Assembly: GCA_027257055.1 (NCBI GenBank)
Contig: JAPVLO010000115.1
Location: 2,480,001-2,544,000, forward strand
Reading direction: 5' to 3'
Length of the DNA: 64,000 nt
DNA from: Cephalopachus bancanus
Lineage: Eukaryota > Chordata > Mammalia > Primates > Tarsiidae
Shown: positions 35,141-48,575 of the stretch, piece after piece
Layout of the letters: each line of letters opens with the position of its first letter
Position numbering within the stretch: position 1 is the stretch's first letter
Made by a program: the position numbers and the translations under genes
Notes under the pieces: generated by a model
Told to the model about the DNA's origin: nothing
Database searches by the model: none
Seen by the model: only the letters and a program-made list of their open reading frames with translations

Positions 35141-35495
35141 GTACAGACTGCTTAAGGTGCATGTCGTTTGTGGTTATTTCTTCTCTCTTCTTAGCATGAC
35201 CTGAAGTCCATTTTGTTCAAACCAGCAGCTGATCTCTTCCCACATTTAAAGATAATAGTCCTGAGAAACCTAGCAAAAAGAGAAAACCACATAAGAAGGA
35301 AAATGTGAAACCTGCTTTTTTTAATCATCATTTTTTCAAAGAGAGAGAGGAGTGATAATATGGAAAATTTTAAACATGAGAGGCATGATTTGAAAGGACC
35401 CGTAGTAGACTAGAGAGAGAATAAAGGCACTTTCTCTTTTCCTCTTCTAATTATGCAATGCTCTAAGCATGTCCTCCAAGCCCATAGGATAATAA
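35141..35495. other. Start of the 8.6-kb TRPC7 intron, nothing recognised
   Basis: No repeat or gene is supported between the donor site and the MIR. Confidence 0.5.
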
Positions 35496-35499
35496 TTAT

Positions 35500-35690
35500 A
35501 AATATGGTCATAGTAATAGCCAACATTTGAGTACTTTGTCTTTACTGAGACTCTTTCGTGGAATATCTCATTTCACAGCCTCAATTCCATTGTGACATCT
35601 ATGCTTCATGAAGTAGGTTCAGAAAGGAGAAATAACTAAAAGACTGAGAGTCAAACACAGCTCATGCCAGGGCACTTCAGACCCATCGCA
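35500..35690 (-). mobile_element. MIR SINE, antisense, diverged
   Basis: 'agccaacatttgagtacttt', 'gaatatctcatttcacagcc' and 'aaggagaaataactaaaaga' match the MIR order on the - strand. Confidence 0.7.
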
Positions 35691-35699
35691 ACATCTTCC

Positions 35700-38020
35700 T
35701 AGTTTTCCTCCTCTTTGATGGGTTTCTAGCCCATATGGGCAGCGAATTGGGTTACAAGAAGGAAAAGGCAAAGGAAAGGAAAGAAGAGCTTGAGAGGTGC
35801 AGGACTGGGTCCTTTCCCTGAGGGGCAGTGGTGAGTGCCCGCTGGTGACAGGAAGAGTAGAACCTGCAGGTGCCAAGCTGCCCCACCACCTGCTCCACCA
35901 TCCCCACAGCCCATTGGGCCAAAGCCACAGAAAGCATCAACTCCAGCTTCAGGCAACAGTTAGAGCCTTTAAGACCAAGTCATGCAGAAATTTTGAAATG
36001 TGTTTCATGGGCATAAGATTGTCATTAACAGTTCCAAAGCTGCATTTACCTAGTGATATATTTAAAAAGTAATACATTCAATAGAAAAAACATGAGTACA
36101 GGGAGATTAGTTCCACAAGGAGTTTGATCAGCTAATGCAGTTAATAAAAGTGACACCCGTGAACCGACCCTCTTGTCATCTCCACTCAGGGGGAACTCAT
36201 ATCAGAATAATGAGCCCAAGACTTTGGGGCTGCTGATGAGGTCACCTAATCAGGCAGGCAATGAACTGACTATCTCAGAGTAGGTGCAGGGTCACAGAGA
36301 GAGGTCAAGTCCCAAACTCCTTGTTCTGAAGAATAGTATTAAAAATGAAAGCCCACATACTAAATATTTATAGTATTCAACTTTATGTCTATTGAGGATT
36401 TTGTTTCTATGGCAGTCTCTTATGCCAGGTACTTTTAAATCAGAATTTCTAAAAATAAAAATAAAAATAAAATATATATATATGAAGACAATGTTTTTCT
36501 GTCCTTCACTATGAGCTGAAAAAGTAGTGAGTGAGAAAACTAATCATATTTAAAGCTGGCTTGAAGCTGCTTATTGGGTTTTGGCACATTTTGATGCTGA
36601 AATTATCTAGTTTGTATTGCAGATTGGATCTTTGCCTTCACCCAGACCCTCAATGGATAGGGACACTTGCCTCAACTGTCTCTGAGCCCCAGAGCAAATT
36701 CTAGGCTGCTAAATTATCAAAATAACAACAACTTGGTGGAGAAAATTCCACCAATCCTCATTTTTGCTGCAAAGTCAAATGTGACAGCTTTCAGGAGACT
36801 GGGACTAGCCAACACTGGCAAATTGGTCTGCTTCTGACTGCCTGGTGACCTGAGAAAAGATTCAGAATGAAATGGCACACCAGTTTCTATTTTGTTTTTT
36901 AAGATTTTTAATAGGTCTGAGAAGAATCTTAGTAAATATGCAGATGTGATCCCATGAAAAGCCTGTGTGGTTGCAAAGAGGGAATTCTGGAATTTCTTAG
37001 GCCCAGTAAATCCAGGAAGCTAATAGCACCATGGAACATAGGGGTCAGACCTATATCATTCTTCTGGAACACTCTGGAGACTATGTCATTCCAGGGATCT
37101 CATGTTCTAGAAGAAGTGATTGCAGGAAAGTTTGGCCTGTAACTGGGCTTTCCTCTTCTCTATCCAAGTATGTATCTGATTGATACTAGTGCTCCCGGAA
37201 ATTCCAGTAAGACAAAAAAAAAAAAAAAAAGCAAAAACCATGAGCTGATCATTATGCCACTTGTCACTTCTGTGCACTTTCTAGATTCTAAGTCTGATCT
37301 CAAAGCAATGGAAGTTATGTCAATAACTGAGTGACAAGTATTAGTCTGTGTGTGAGATGACTCTTAGTGGTACCAAACATTACAAGGAAAGATTCTCTCA
37401 TTCAAGAGCTGTCGAGCTTGCTCTGAGGCAGCCAAAGAACAGATAAAACAGTCAATTTTTTTTAGAAAGAAATCTTTTCATGTCTGACACAGATATTATA
37501 GGGATTACAGAGAGGGTCACATCAGCCATGTGACAAAAACAGCCTTCACTAAGGGCTTCTGATGCCCAAAATACCAAGTCCTCTTACAAGGAGGGCATGA
37601 TGGAGAAGTCTGTTAACGGGCTAGTAGCCCTCGTCCCACGGAATCACTGCTTTTCTATTTATATCTGTAATTCCATAGAAATGTCAATGTCATTCCAGGG
37701 ATTTCATGTCTAATGATATTATTATACCTCTTTCTAGGACATTAGAACTGGATATTCTTTTATAAATGTATTTGTAAAATGTCACTGCCAAACTTCCTCA
37801 ACTGACAAATGTCCATCAATGTCTAGCAAATGTTGAGATTTCTGTTTCCAATCCAGTGGTGCATTTACTTCCTAATAGTTGCTGTCCTAACTTGTAGACT
37901 ATTAGGAACATTAAAATTCCTTGATATGCCTGCCAATATGAACTCATCGTCTTTCTCCTATTGAATTCCCAAGACTGCCAATTCTATTTTTACATTATTT
38001 TAAGTTTCTGAGGGTCCCTA
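35700..38020. other. Mostly unique intron sequence
   Basis: Two low-complexity patches were seen: (AAATA)n then (TA)n at about 36450-36484, and an A18 run near 37207. Two near-identical 20-base strings containing gtcattccaggga occur at about 37085 and 37691, possibly by chance. No gene is recognised. Confidence 0.5.
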
Positions 38021-38021
38021 A

Positions 38022-38363
38022 GAAAAACAGTTAAATAGCTGGGTGCAATGGCTCATGCCTATAATCCCAGCACTTTGGGAGGTGGGGGCAGGAGGGTTGC
38101 CTGAGCCCAGGGGTTCGAGACCAGTCTAGGCAACTTGGTGAGACCTTGTCTCTACAGTAAGTCAAAAAATTAGCCAGTCACGGTGGTGCATGCCTGTGGT
38201 TCCAGGCACTTGGAAGGCTGAGGTGGAAGGATCACCTGAGCCCAGTGGGTCGAGGCAGCGGTGGCTGTGAGCATACCACTGCACTCCAGCCTGGGCGGAC
38301 AGAGTGAGACTCTTACTCGACAAAAAAAAAAAGAAAAGAAAAGAAAAAGAAAAATAGTTAAAT
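38022..38363 (+). mobile_element. Alu SINE, sense, with 15-bp target duplication
   Basis: The body is 38037-38348. The flanks gaaaaacagttaaat (38022) and gaaaaatagttaaat (38349) differ at one base. Lemur-type linker 'ctacagtaagtcaaaaaatt'; the tail is A-rich with G interruptions. Confidence 0.95.
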
Positions 38364-39730
38364 GAGGAAAATGTAAGGCTAAAGATGTCAACAGAAGCTC
38401 AGCATAGTAATATGTTAGTTGAAGAGGGTAACCAAGTCACAGATGGGCACTTATGGTGGTAAATGCAGGCCTGGAGCATGGGACAGGTTTATCAGGGTCA
38501 AGAAAAAGAACAGTGATTTTGTTTATCATTTTTTATTGTCATCACCAACATGGTTGAGGTCAGGCAATACACTGGAAGACTGGTGAGTCCTTATTCACAT
38601 GGATTCAGGCCAGTAAGGTCTTTTCCTAGAGAATTCTTCATCTTCTCAACAAGGTCTCCAATGCCAAAGGACCTTTATGGCTCATTAGACCGTTTTCCAT
38701 CCTTTGCTATCCGAATCTGGCTCATAATTTGAATTATTTGCATGTTCAACATCTCAGAATGATGATAAAGTCATCCGCAAAGGTTCAAACAATGTCTCTA
38801 TAGCAGGTGGATTGGGACAGAAAGTCAGCATCATGAAAATACTGAGGAACTGCACAAGTTTCAGCTATAAAAGTCTTAGAGGAGAAACTGATCTCCTCCA
38901 TTACCTGTTAACCTTCACTGTTCAATTATCCTTAAAGTTAATCTCTGTACTCAGGCAGGGAGATCTTTAAACAACTTTAGAATCCAACTTGATGTCTTTA
39001 TAGTGTGCAACCTATCAGTCCTCACTGCCACATAACTCTTGCTTAGAGAAATAGCACATCATCAGTCATTACCCCCTCTCCACCAAACAGGAACATCCAG
39101 TGAGGAATGCAAAAGTGAATGAGCAGCTTTGGAAGCGCTCTGTTTTGCCTTACCAAGCTGAAATGGTCTGAAACAGGAGTCCTCAAGCCATGTGGTCCAG
39201 GGGCCAACAGGGAGAGGATAGTGCCTCCAAAGGCCTCTGTTTTCCCTGCACTTATGTCTATTGGAGAGCTAAACTATATTAAAGAAAATCATGGTGCAAT
39301 TTCAGAAACATTGCCATGAAGGGGAAATCTATGTCAGGAAATAGAGCATTGATGCGTTTATGTTACCAGTGCTTCTGTCCCCAAGTCCACAAGGCTAGTC
39401 CAGCCCCTGTTACCCTGCGGTGACAGGACTTAAGAGTGTCGGAAGCTCATCACTTTCTTACTTAGTCCAGTCTGAACCTTGCAACAGTCCTCCCCATCTC
39501 TCCATCTATTTCCTATCACAGTTTTTAGCCTGTCTCTTCCCCTCAAAACTCAGCAACTTTGAAGGGAAGGACCAAATCTTATAGCTTGTTTTATCTCTGT
39601 CACCTCCAGTGCCCCAGCATCAGGTTGCACATAGTTAGTGCCCCAAACAGGCACATGGCAAAAATACGGAAGACTCTGTGTGGGTCCACCTATCTGTCAA
39701 ATTTCTTTGATGTTTACCCATAATAGAATT
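38364..39730. other. Unique intron sequence, nothing recognised
   Basis: No gene or named repeat is supported. Confidence 0.5.
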
Positions 39731-39734
39731 CCCT

Positions 39735-39955
39735 GAGTCCTCCAGTGCCACATATTGAGTATTTCCTATGTGCCAGGCACTGTTCTAACTGCTTTGTGCA
39801 TATTAAATAATTCATCACTTATATCAGCCCTATGCTTTAGGTTCTACTTTTATCTCCATTTTACAGAATTAAAAACTGAAACACTAAAGGATTAAATAAA
39901 TTACCAAGAAAACAGTAAGATGTGATTTAAACCTAGGATCTCTTGCTCTAGAGAG
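39735..39955 (-). mobile_element. MIR SINE, antisense
   Basis: 'gagtatttcctatgtgccag', 'gcactgttctaactgctttg' and 'tatctccattttacagaatt' match MIR on the - strand. Confidence 0.9.
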
Positions 39956-39976
39956 TAGACCATAACCACTCCATGT

Positions 39977-39978
<2 letters not shown>

Positions 39979-40013
<35 letters not shown>
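39979..40013. repeat. (AC)n microsatellite
   Basis: An uninterrupted run of about 17 AC units preceded by 'catgtgt'. Confidence 0.97.
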
Positions 40014-40015
<2 letters not shown>

Positions 40016-43000
40016 GTCACACACAAACATACCTCTAGTTACATCAGCACTATTACAACCTTCAATGACTAATGTGAACATCTTTGCTGCTGACTAGCTG
40101 ACCTTGGGATGGACTTGATTCAGCTCTTTAGAGTTGGCAGGACTTTTCTAGAAAGAAGCAGTTGAAACCACCATATGACAAATTCTACCCCTTCCTTTTC
40201 TTTCATTAGAAGCCCTGTCTTATAAATCCCACTATCACTCAGTACCTCTTCGGCCCCCAGGACAAACTCTGGATTCACACTGCAATGTGAGAACACCTGG
40301 ATTAGAGACACTGAGTGGAAACTTCTCCCCTCCCCATCAAAAAGGGGAAATACCTGAGCCCTTAGGTTAGACATTTTGAATAAGAATTTGGGAGAGCATC
40401 TCTTGAGGAATCTGCCACTAATTTAGCTGGAATTTCTCTAACATTTCACAATTACTCAACCTTAAAGATGTGCATGGATTTTTAAAAATTATTGATCCAA
40501 GTTTGCCTTCATTCAGCTTCTTTACTTGTAAACTTGCTTGAGCTCTTGCTTGAGACCACAGCATCTGGCAGGAAGTGAGTGTGGTATTCAGTGAGGGGAA
40601 CAAAACTAGGAAGAGATGCCAGAAGCATTCTTTGCATGATCTGCCACAATCAAGGTCATAGGCCCACCTTATTTAAAATGTGGAGACACACAGGCCACGA
40701 GGTTTCAGCTAGGTGCTTACACCTGTGGGTAAGGCCTAGAGCCTGACAGCATGGAACACAGAGTTGTGCAGACCAGTAAAAGCAGATGCCCATCCCTGAG
40801 AGTCCATGAAAGCAATTCGTTTAGAGCTAATTCCCAGACACTACTCAGTTGCTCTCACATTCATATATTTTCCAAAGCACAAGCATAGTGGCTAGGAAGT
40901 TTGAGTTAGAGACTTTGGTTTTACAAGCTTGGATTTCCTGACATGTTCTCAATTCATAAGGTCCTAGTGATGACTGAGTTGCTTTAGCCCAGGTTTTCAG
41001 ACTCCTCAGTCCTGCAGGCGAGACCTACATCTCTTGAAGCCTTACCATCTCTTTTTAGACCTAAAGCTGTTACCTGATCCAGCTTTGATAGTTCTGCAGC
41101 TAACAGCTGCTGGCATATATTGGGTGACTTTTCTTTCTTTTTATTCATCTGGTGGCCTTGTGAAAGGAGGAAGTTTTCTCCAAGGGTAATTTGCTTCAAA
41201 AATTATCTGTGTGGGTCAGGGAATTTCACAACTAAAGAAAAGAAAAAGAAAAGCATTGAAAGGACTTGATCTCATTTGACCTTTATCAAAGTTTTACCAG
41301 ATAAAAAGATGCATTCAAACCCAGAAGAATAGGAAAAGAATACCAATTTCTAACCTCACTTTTCCTCCCCATGACCCAGATCAAGTGGGAACTGAGCCCA
41401 GGGTAGCCTCCTAAATCACCAAGGAACATTATCAGGATTTTTTATTATGGTTTATGGTAAATATAATAATTTTAAAGACATGTCTTCTTTCAGAAGATAT
41501 GAACTTGAAGGAGGTCAATTAAATTTCTAAAACTAGGTCTTCTGGGGAATCCCACGGCCAGCTTGGGTGCAGTTGTCTACAATTCTGGCAATCAGGTACC
41601 TTACTGGGTGAGAAGATAGAGAGGTAATACCCATAACCTCATCTAGGTGGTCACCAGAAGACATAGATCGAGCCCACAGATAAAGGATCGGGGGAAAAAC
41701 TGGCCAACAACCCTTAAGAGTTGTGTCTATCTCAGAGTTCCACATCTTTTTCTGGCATTCCTGTGACCTTGCTGGGATACACAAGATCTGGGATCCCTTG
41801 CCCTCTCCCCGCTCTCCACTCTCCTCCCTTGGTCATTCTCCATCTTCCCTTATCTCTCATTGCCACCTCAGTCAGGACACAGTGACAAGAAACAATATGA
41901 TAACTATCCAAGGACGTCTCCTGAATACACTGAAATATTCCAAGGTCCTGGTTGGAAAATGGGACTCCAAGGTCACACCATTAGCTAAAATGCTGAAAGA
42001 TTCAAACTAGCTATTTAATAATATACAAATCAAAATGAGGCATGGTTTAATTCAGTTTTCTACTGAAATCATAGGAGATATTTTATTTGTCCTTACATTT
42101 AATCTCTGTGTTCCGAAATTAGCATGTCTGCTTATTGCCAAAAATAATCTACTGTCTCTATATTTGTAAATAATAAAGTTAAACACTATATAGAAATATT
42201 ACTGTAATATATCTGTTGGTCTATGGTTTTCAGATAAACATCTATTTACAGTTCTGAAGTTATTCTTAGTGTCATATGATGATATGCAGGTGAATGCAGG
42301 TGAATTCTAAACCTAACAGGGATTTCCAGTGGCCAGACCTGTGATGTAGGATTTTTTAAAAAGTTAAAAATTATTTCAATAGATGGGTTTTATGGTGTTA
42401 GAATCATAATAAATTATGTTATACTAATAACTAGAATAATTACAGTAGATGATTACCATACTGAAGCACGTTATGAAGTCATCTGATTTATAAATGTTAT
42501 GTTGAACATAGTCATAGTTAGGGAAATTTTACCTAAAAAAACGCTTGTAATTGATCTTCCGTTAAACCAATATGCTATCCCTTGGATAACATTCACTCTA
42601 GGACTCTTGAATGAGGCTGAATGTGAATGTCAAGTAATCAATCACTGGTTACAACTCAGTAACCATTGGAGAAGGAACTGAGCTTCAGAAAAGATTTTTC
42701 TCTTTGCTCTTGTCTTATTATCATACCTGGACAAGGGGTAAGGCTTGGTGCTTCACTGAGGGCAAGGACAGTGACCTAGAAGAGTCACAAGTGAATTCAT
42801 TAACAGGGGTCAGCAAGGATTCAATGTGTAGCCCACAATTCTGTCCTCAAAGATCCAAATGGCTTCTAAATGGAGGTATCATAAGATAGAAAATATGTAA
42901 CTAACACTTGCTCCCTAGTAGGGCTTCTTTGAACCATTTCGGTCTCATGCAGAGCAAGTATACAAATTATCTATGCACTAGGCCAAAAGGAAAACCTCAA

Positions 43001-43025
43001 TAAATTTTAGGATAGTATCACAGAG
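40014..43025. other. Mostly unique intron sequence, AT-rich from about 42,000
   Basis: No gene, RNA or named repeat could be supported over 3 kb. A small tandem 'gcaggtgaat' pair lies near 42287. Confidence 0.5.
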
Positions 43026-43029
43026 GCTG

Positions 43030-43315
43030 TGTTCTGTAAAGGTGCTGCCAAAAAATTAGAATTTTTAAAAGCAGGGAAGAAAAAAAAGTTTTATATGTCT
43101 GGAAATTAAATAACCTTGGAGTTAAAAATGAAATACAAAGAGAAATTATAAAATATTCATAACTGAATATCAATGAAAATGCTACAAGATAAAATATAGG
43201 CAAACACAGCTAAAGCAGTACCTATCAGGAAATGCATAGCTTTAAATACATTTCTCAAGATACAAGAAAGGTTAAAAACAAATAATCTAAGCATAAAGCC
43301 CAAGTAAACAGATAA
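43030..43315 (+). mobile_element. Old L1 ORF2 fragment, sense
   Basis: 'tatgtctggaaattaaataa', 'aacacagctaaagcagtacc' and 'gcatagctttaaatacattt' match the L1 ORF2 region just upstream of the reverse-transcriptase core. It is diverged and ends about 390 bp before the TRPC7 exon. Confidence 0.75.
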
Positions 43316-43705
43316 AACAGCAACCGAACATATTCGAGTTTAATTGTGAACTTTATTCAGACATTATTTTCTCAGATAAATTTTCTCAAATTCATACGCA
43401 TGTAGTTGGGAGTATACGTGTTATAATATGTAACATGATTATGTCAGTGTGTTCTTTTAACTTCTCTTAACCCCTCCCACTGAGTCTTCTCAATAGGAAA
43501 AAAAAATGAATTTGTAGGAAATAAATTTGGTCAAACAGCATCTCACATAAAAGTGCAAGACAAAATGTTGTCTGAGTTCAGTCAGCAGTTTCTGTCCAAG
43601 ATGGAGAATTCTCTGGTTAAACTTTGGTGAAAGCAATGTTTTAAAAGAGACCTGCATCCACCTAGAGATGCTAATTTAACAGCCTTGTATACATTTTGTT
43701 TCCAG

Positions 43706-43922
43706 CTAGGACGAACCCTGAGGAGCCCGTTCATGAAGTTTGTAGCCCATGCAGTTTCTTTTACAATCTTCCTGGGATTGTTAGTTGTGAATGCTTCGGA
43801 CCGATTTGAAGGTGTTAAAACCCTGCCAAACGAAACCTTCACAGACTACCCAAAACAGATATTCAGAGTGAAAACCACACAGTTCTCCTGGACAGAAATG
43901 CTCATCATGAAGTGGGTCTTAG
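43706..43922 (+). CDS. TRPC7: TRPC7 internal coding exon: S1, first extracellular loop, start of S2
   Basis: This exon encodes 72 residues plus the first base of a glycine codon. It begins [20 protein letters not shown] and ends [31 protein letters not shown] is the S1 transmembrane helix. The segment after it ([20 protein letters not shown]) is the extracellular loop and carries two N-glycosylation sequons, NAS and NET; the second is the more plausible used site because it lies away from the membrane. The KTTQFSW to WVLG end starts S2. The acceptor is acattttgtttccag (ending 43705) and the donor TTAG|gtaagc (43923), which gives a phase-1 exit, unlike the two preceding exons. Skipping this exon would shift the frame. 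The pore-region exons are not found in the remaining 20 kb, so they must lie downstream of the window. Confidence 0.96.
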
Positions 43923-45141
43923 GTAAGCAAGTTGCTCTATCTTTTATTCTCTACTTTCCTAGTTATAGTAGGACATTATTAAACTCCAACTTGTAAACTT
44001 CTTCCTATCCTCTTCAGTATACTCTTGGAAGACAAAATGGTAAGCGGACGAGTAACGAGGAAGTCAAAGTCAGCTTCTATATGTGCTGGTATTTAAGATG
44101 CAGATACCTGTAATATAAATCTCAACTTTAAAAGAAAATATCTGGGGGAAGTTTATTAAGTACATATATTGAACATTCATTATATATGTATTGAAAGTGG
44201 TTTCACATGGGAAACATTATTTCAATCTTCTAAATATAATCTGGAAACCGTCAGAAGTCAAGTTCTGCTTCTAAAAAGGGTATAAAACTTCATATCTTAG
44301 AAGATATTTATCATTGAATACTGATGATGAATTCGAATTGTAATAATAAATGTAAATCTAAAAAGTTAGAGAAATAACATTTTCTCATTATTTGTGTGAG
44401 TGCATTAATAGACTGTGAAATTCTTCTTTGGTGTGATATTTTGTGCTGCCATGGCCTGCCACTGAAATTGCCAGGGAAATTGTTCCCAATTTCCTTACTG
44501 ATTAACTAAAAAGACCTACCTGTCTTTTACACAATTCAAAAGAACTATTCCTAGTGGAGATAAGGAAAAAAATTAAAAAATAAAAATTGCAGTTGCTAAA
44601 ATTAAACATGTCAAAATGTGTTACAGATTTTTCTAACACTGAAAGCTGCAAAATTGACTGGCTAAAAAATAAAAAATTGCAAAAGTGATATTGTAAATGA
44701 GCAAAATCTTAAATTTTACATCAAAATTTTTGAATTTCATTGGACCATATTGAGTAAAACAAAGATAAAAAGACTGAAAAAATTTAACTATAAAGTATCA
44801 AGATTTGACCAATTAATTCAATTGGTTTAATGGTGTTCACCCCAGATTTTGCTTTCTTAATACAAATTCAATATTGGTATAGTTTTAATTATGTTTATGT
44901 TCAGTAACACTAAGTCAAAATGTGTTCAGGGTCAGTGTTTGTACTGTCAATCAAAAAAATCACAGTAGACCAAATACTTGAAAAGATAACCCAACATATG
45001 GCCTGTGCTAATTAAATAACATAGCCTAAGAGTTCTACAATAGCTGAAACTCTAGAGGACCTCCTGTGGATGCCCAAACTGAGAACAGTTGAGAAAATGG
45101 TCTCTAAGCTGGATCTCTAAATAGGCAGAGGGAGATGAGAA
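43923..45141. other. Start of the downstream TRPC7 intron, AT-rich, nothing recognised
   Basis: The 1.2 kb after the donor is AT-rich with many short A and T runs. No gene or named repeat could be supported. Confidence 0.5.
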
Positions 45142-45332
45142 GAAAGATTTCTTTTTTAAAAAATTTTGTATTTTAAAGATGTAGGGTACAATTCAGGGTT
45201 AGGTATACAAATGTTCATTATGCAGGTATCCTTGTCGATAAGGTGTGCCCCTCCTCCCCCAGCAGATTCTTACTACTGCCAATCCCGTGCCCCTACCCCC
45301 TGGCAGTTTCCCATTACTGCCAATCCTTTTCT

Positions 45333-45412
45333 TATAATACTATTATAGTATAATATATATTATATAATCATATATATTATAACAATTACAGTATAATTGT
45401 TGGAGTATAATT
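45333..45412. repeat. AT-rich palindromic expansion inside the L1 3' UTR
   Basis: Compared with the sister L1 copy at 54170-54195, where 'cttatagtattatggtagtt' runs straight into 'gttcaaggtc', this copy has an extra stretch of roughly 55-60 bases of TA-rich, self-complementary sequence. Confidence 0.75.
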
Positions 45413-45996
45413 GCTCAAGGTCTGCTTATGAATGAGAACATGATACTTAGTTCTTTACTTCCCTTAATGATCACTCAGTATTATAGAATCTAAGTCCATC
45501 CAAGTTGCTGTGAAGCTCATAATTTTGTCCTTCTTTATGGCTGTGTATTATTCCATTGTGTATACGTACCAAATTTTTTTTAATCCAGTCCTCTTTTGAT
45601 GGGCAGCATGGTTGGTTCCATGTTTTTGCTATGTGAACAATGCTGCAATAAACATGCATGTACAGGTATCTTCTTCATAGAGTGATTTGAGTTCCTCCAA
45701 GTATATTCCCAGTAGGGGGACTGTGGAGTTGTATGGAAGGTCAATTTTTAGATCTTTTAGGAATCATCAAGCTTTTTTTCACAGGGTTTTACTAGTTTAC
45801 ACTCCTACCAACAGCATAGAAGTGTTCCCTTTTCCTTACATCCTCTCCAGCATCTGTTGTTTTTTGAGTTATTGATGATAGCCATCCTGACTGGAGTTAG
45901 GAGGCATCTCAGTGTGGTTTAATTTGCATTTCTTTGATGACTAGTGATACTGAGCATTTTTTCATGTATCTGTTGGTTGCTCATATGTCTTCTTTT

Positions 45997-46330
45997 AAGA
46001 AGTGTCTAGGCTGGTCGTATTGGCTCAATCCTGTAATCCTAGCACTTTGGGAGGTCGAGATGCAAGGACTGCCTGAGCTCAGGGGTTCAAGACCAGCCTG
46101 AGCAACATGGTGAGACCTCATCTCTACAATAAATCAAATAATAAGCCAGGCATGGTAGTGCATGCCTGTAGTTCTAGCTAATTGGAAGGCTGGGGTGGAA
46201 GGATTGCCTGAGCCCAGCGGTCGAGACTGCAGTGGATGTAAGTGTGCCACTGTACTCCAGCCTGGGCAAAAGAGTGAGACTCAGACTCAAAAACAACAAG
46301 AAACAAAAACAAAAACCCAAGAATTATCTA
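45997..46330 (+). mobile_element. Alu SINE nested in the L1, sense
   Basis: The body is 46009-46318. The flanks aagaagtgtcta (45997) and aagaattatcta (46319) are a decayed target duplication, and the L1 continues exactly across the site ('ttcatatctcttgcccac'). Lemur-type linker 'ctctacaataaatcaaataa'. Confidence 0.95.
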
Positions 46331-48575
46331 TTCATATCTCTTGCCCACTTTGGAAAGGAGCTGTTTGTTTTTTTCTTGTTGGCACATTTGAGGTCCTTGT
46401 AGATCCTAGATGTTAGGCCTTTGCCAGAAATATAGTTGGCAAATATTTTTTCCCAGTCTGTCTGGGTTGTCTCCCTGCTCTCTTGATGGTTTCTTTGACT
46501 TTGCTTGTCAGTTTGATGAGGTCCCACTTGTCTTTCTTTTCTCTTATGGCATGGGCACTTGGGGTTGCCAGTTCCAGTTTCCATAAGGGTATCTCCTGCA
46601 TTTTTTAATTTTCTCATAGTTTGAGGCTTTACATTTAGGTCTTTGATCCATTTAGAGTTGATTTTTGTGTATGGTGATAGGTAGGGTTCTTGTTTTGTTC
46701 TTATGCATGTGGTCAGCCAGTTTTCCCAGCACTATTTACTGAATAGGTTCTCCTCTTCCCAGTGATTGGTGGTGGAGGCTTTGTCGAAGATGAGTTGGTA
46801 GAGAAATTGAGGTTTTGCTTCTGGAATCTCTATCCTGTTCCATTGGTCTATATGCCTGTTCTTGTACCAAAATCAGGTTGTTTTGATTATTGTAGCTTTA
46901 TAAGGAAGTTTAAAGTCTGAGAGTGTGATACCTCCCACTTTGTTTTGTTGTTGTTGTTTGTTTGTTTGTTTTTGCTTAGAATTGTTTTGGCTATTCATGG
47001 TTGTTTATATCTCCATATGAATTCCTGTATTGTTGTTTTCAGGTCTGAGAAGAATGCTTCTGGTAATTTAATGGGTATTGTGTTAAACTGTAGATTGCCT
47101 TGGGTAGAATGGATATCTTAAAAATGTTGATTCTTCCAATCCATGAGCATGGAATATTTTCCACTTGTTTGTGTCATCTTTGATTTCTTTGGGCAGTGTT
47201 CTGTAATTTTTGTTTTAAAGGTCTTTCACATGTCTGGTTAAGATGCCAAGGTATTTCTTTTGTTGTTGTTGTTGCTGCTGTGAATGGGATTGTGCTTTTT
47301 ATTTGGGTTTCTCTTTGTTTATTGTAGGTATATAGAAATGTGACTGTCTTTTACACATTCATCCTATACCCTGAGACTTTGCAAAAGTCCTTTATCAGTG
47401 CAAGGAGGTTTTTGACAGATTCTTTTAGGTTTTTGAGGTATAGAATCATGTCATCCTATTTGGATACTCCTAATCTCCTTCTCTTGTCTTATTGCTCTAG
47501 TTAGGAATTCCAAAACTATGTTGAAAAGAATGGCTAAGGGTGGGCATCCTTGTCTTCTTCTGGTTTTCAGGGAAAATTGTTCCAATTTCTGTCTGTTTAA
47601 CAGCATGTTTACTATGAGTTTCTCTTAGATGAATCTTACTATTTTGAGGTATGTGCCATCAATGCCGAGATGTTCAATGGTTATCAAGAAGGGGTACCGG
47701 ATTTTATCAAAAGGTTTTTCTGCATCTAAGGATGTAGAAAATACTAATCATGAATACTATTTGTTTGAACATCTGTTGATGTATTTAATTACATTTATGA
47801 TCTGACAAATGTTGAACCAGCCCTGCATTCTGGAGATGAAGCCTACTTGGTTGTGGTGGATGATTTTTGAGATGTGTTGTTGGATACGGTTTGCTAGGAT
47901 CTTGTTGAGAACTTTAGTATCTACATTTGTCAAGGATATTGGCCTGTAGTTCTCTTTCTTTGTTGGATCTTTACCTGGTTTGGGTATCAATGAGATGTTA
48001 GGTTCATAAAATGATTTGGGGAGAGTTTCCATCTTTCTCAATTGCCTGGAATACTTTCAATAGGATTGGTATCAGTTCCTCCTTGTATGTTTTTTAGAAT
48101 TCTGCTGGAAAGCAATCTCGTCCCGGGCTTTAGTTGTAGGTAGTTTTCTTATGACATAGCCAATTTCCTGGATTGTTATTGATCTATTTAGGGTCTCGAT
48201 TTCTTCTTGTTTCAACCTGGGGAGGTTGCGTGATGTCAGAAAGTCCTCCATTTCCTTTAGGTTTTCAAATTTGTTTCCATACTATTGTACCCAGTAGTCT
48301 CTGATAATCTTTTGTATTTCTTCAGGGTCAGTTGTGACTTCATGTTTTGTGCTTCTGATCGTGTTTATTTGGGCTTTTTCTCTCTTTTCCTTCAGGAGTC
48401 CATCAATTTTGTTTATCCTTTCAAAGAACAAGCTTTTGGTTTTGTTGATTTTTTTATATTATATTTTTGTCTTCTATGTCCCAAATTTGGGCTTTTATTT
48501 TGGTGATCTGGATTCTTCTGCTGAAGTTAGGATTTTTTTGGTCTTGCTTTTCCAGCTTCCTTTGGTGATTTGATG

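Noticed and set aside
37085..37715. Two similar 20-base strings containing gtcattccaggga
   Set aside because: The match does not extend beyond about 24 bases on either side, so chance is a sufficient explanation.
6447..43922. Assignment of the exons to TRPC3, TRPC6 or TRPC4/5 instead of TRPC7
   Set aside because: The TRPC4/5 proteins differ strongly across these exons. Within the TRPC3/6/7 group, the [23 protein letters not shown] and [13 protein letters not shown] segments fit TRPC7 and not TRPC3 or TRPC6.
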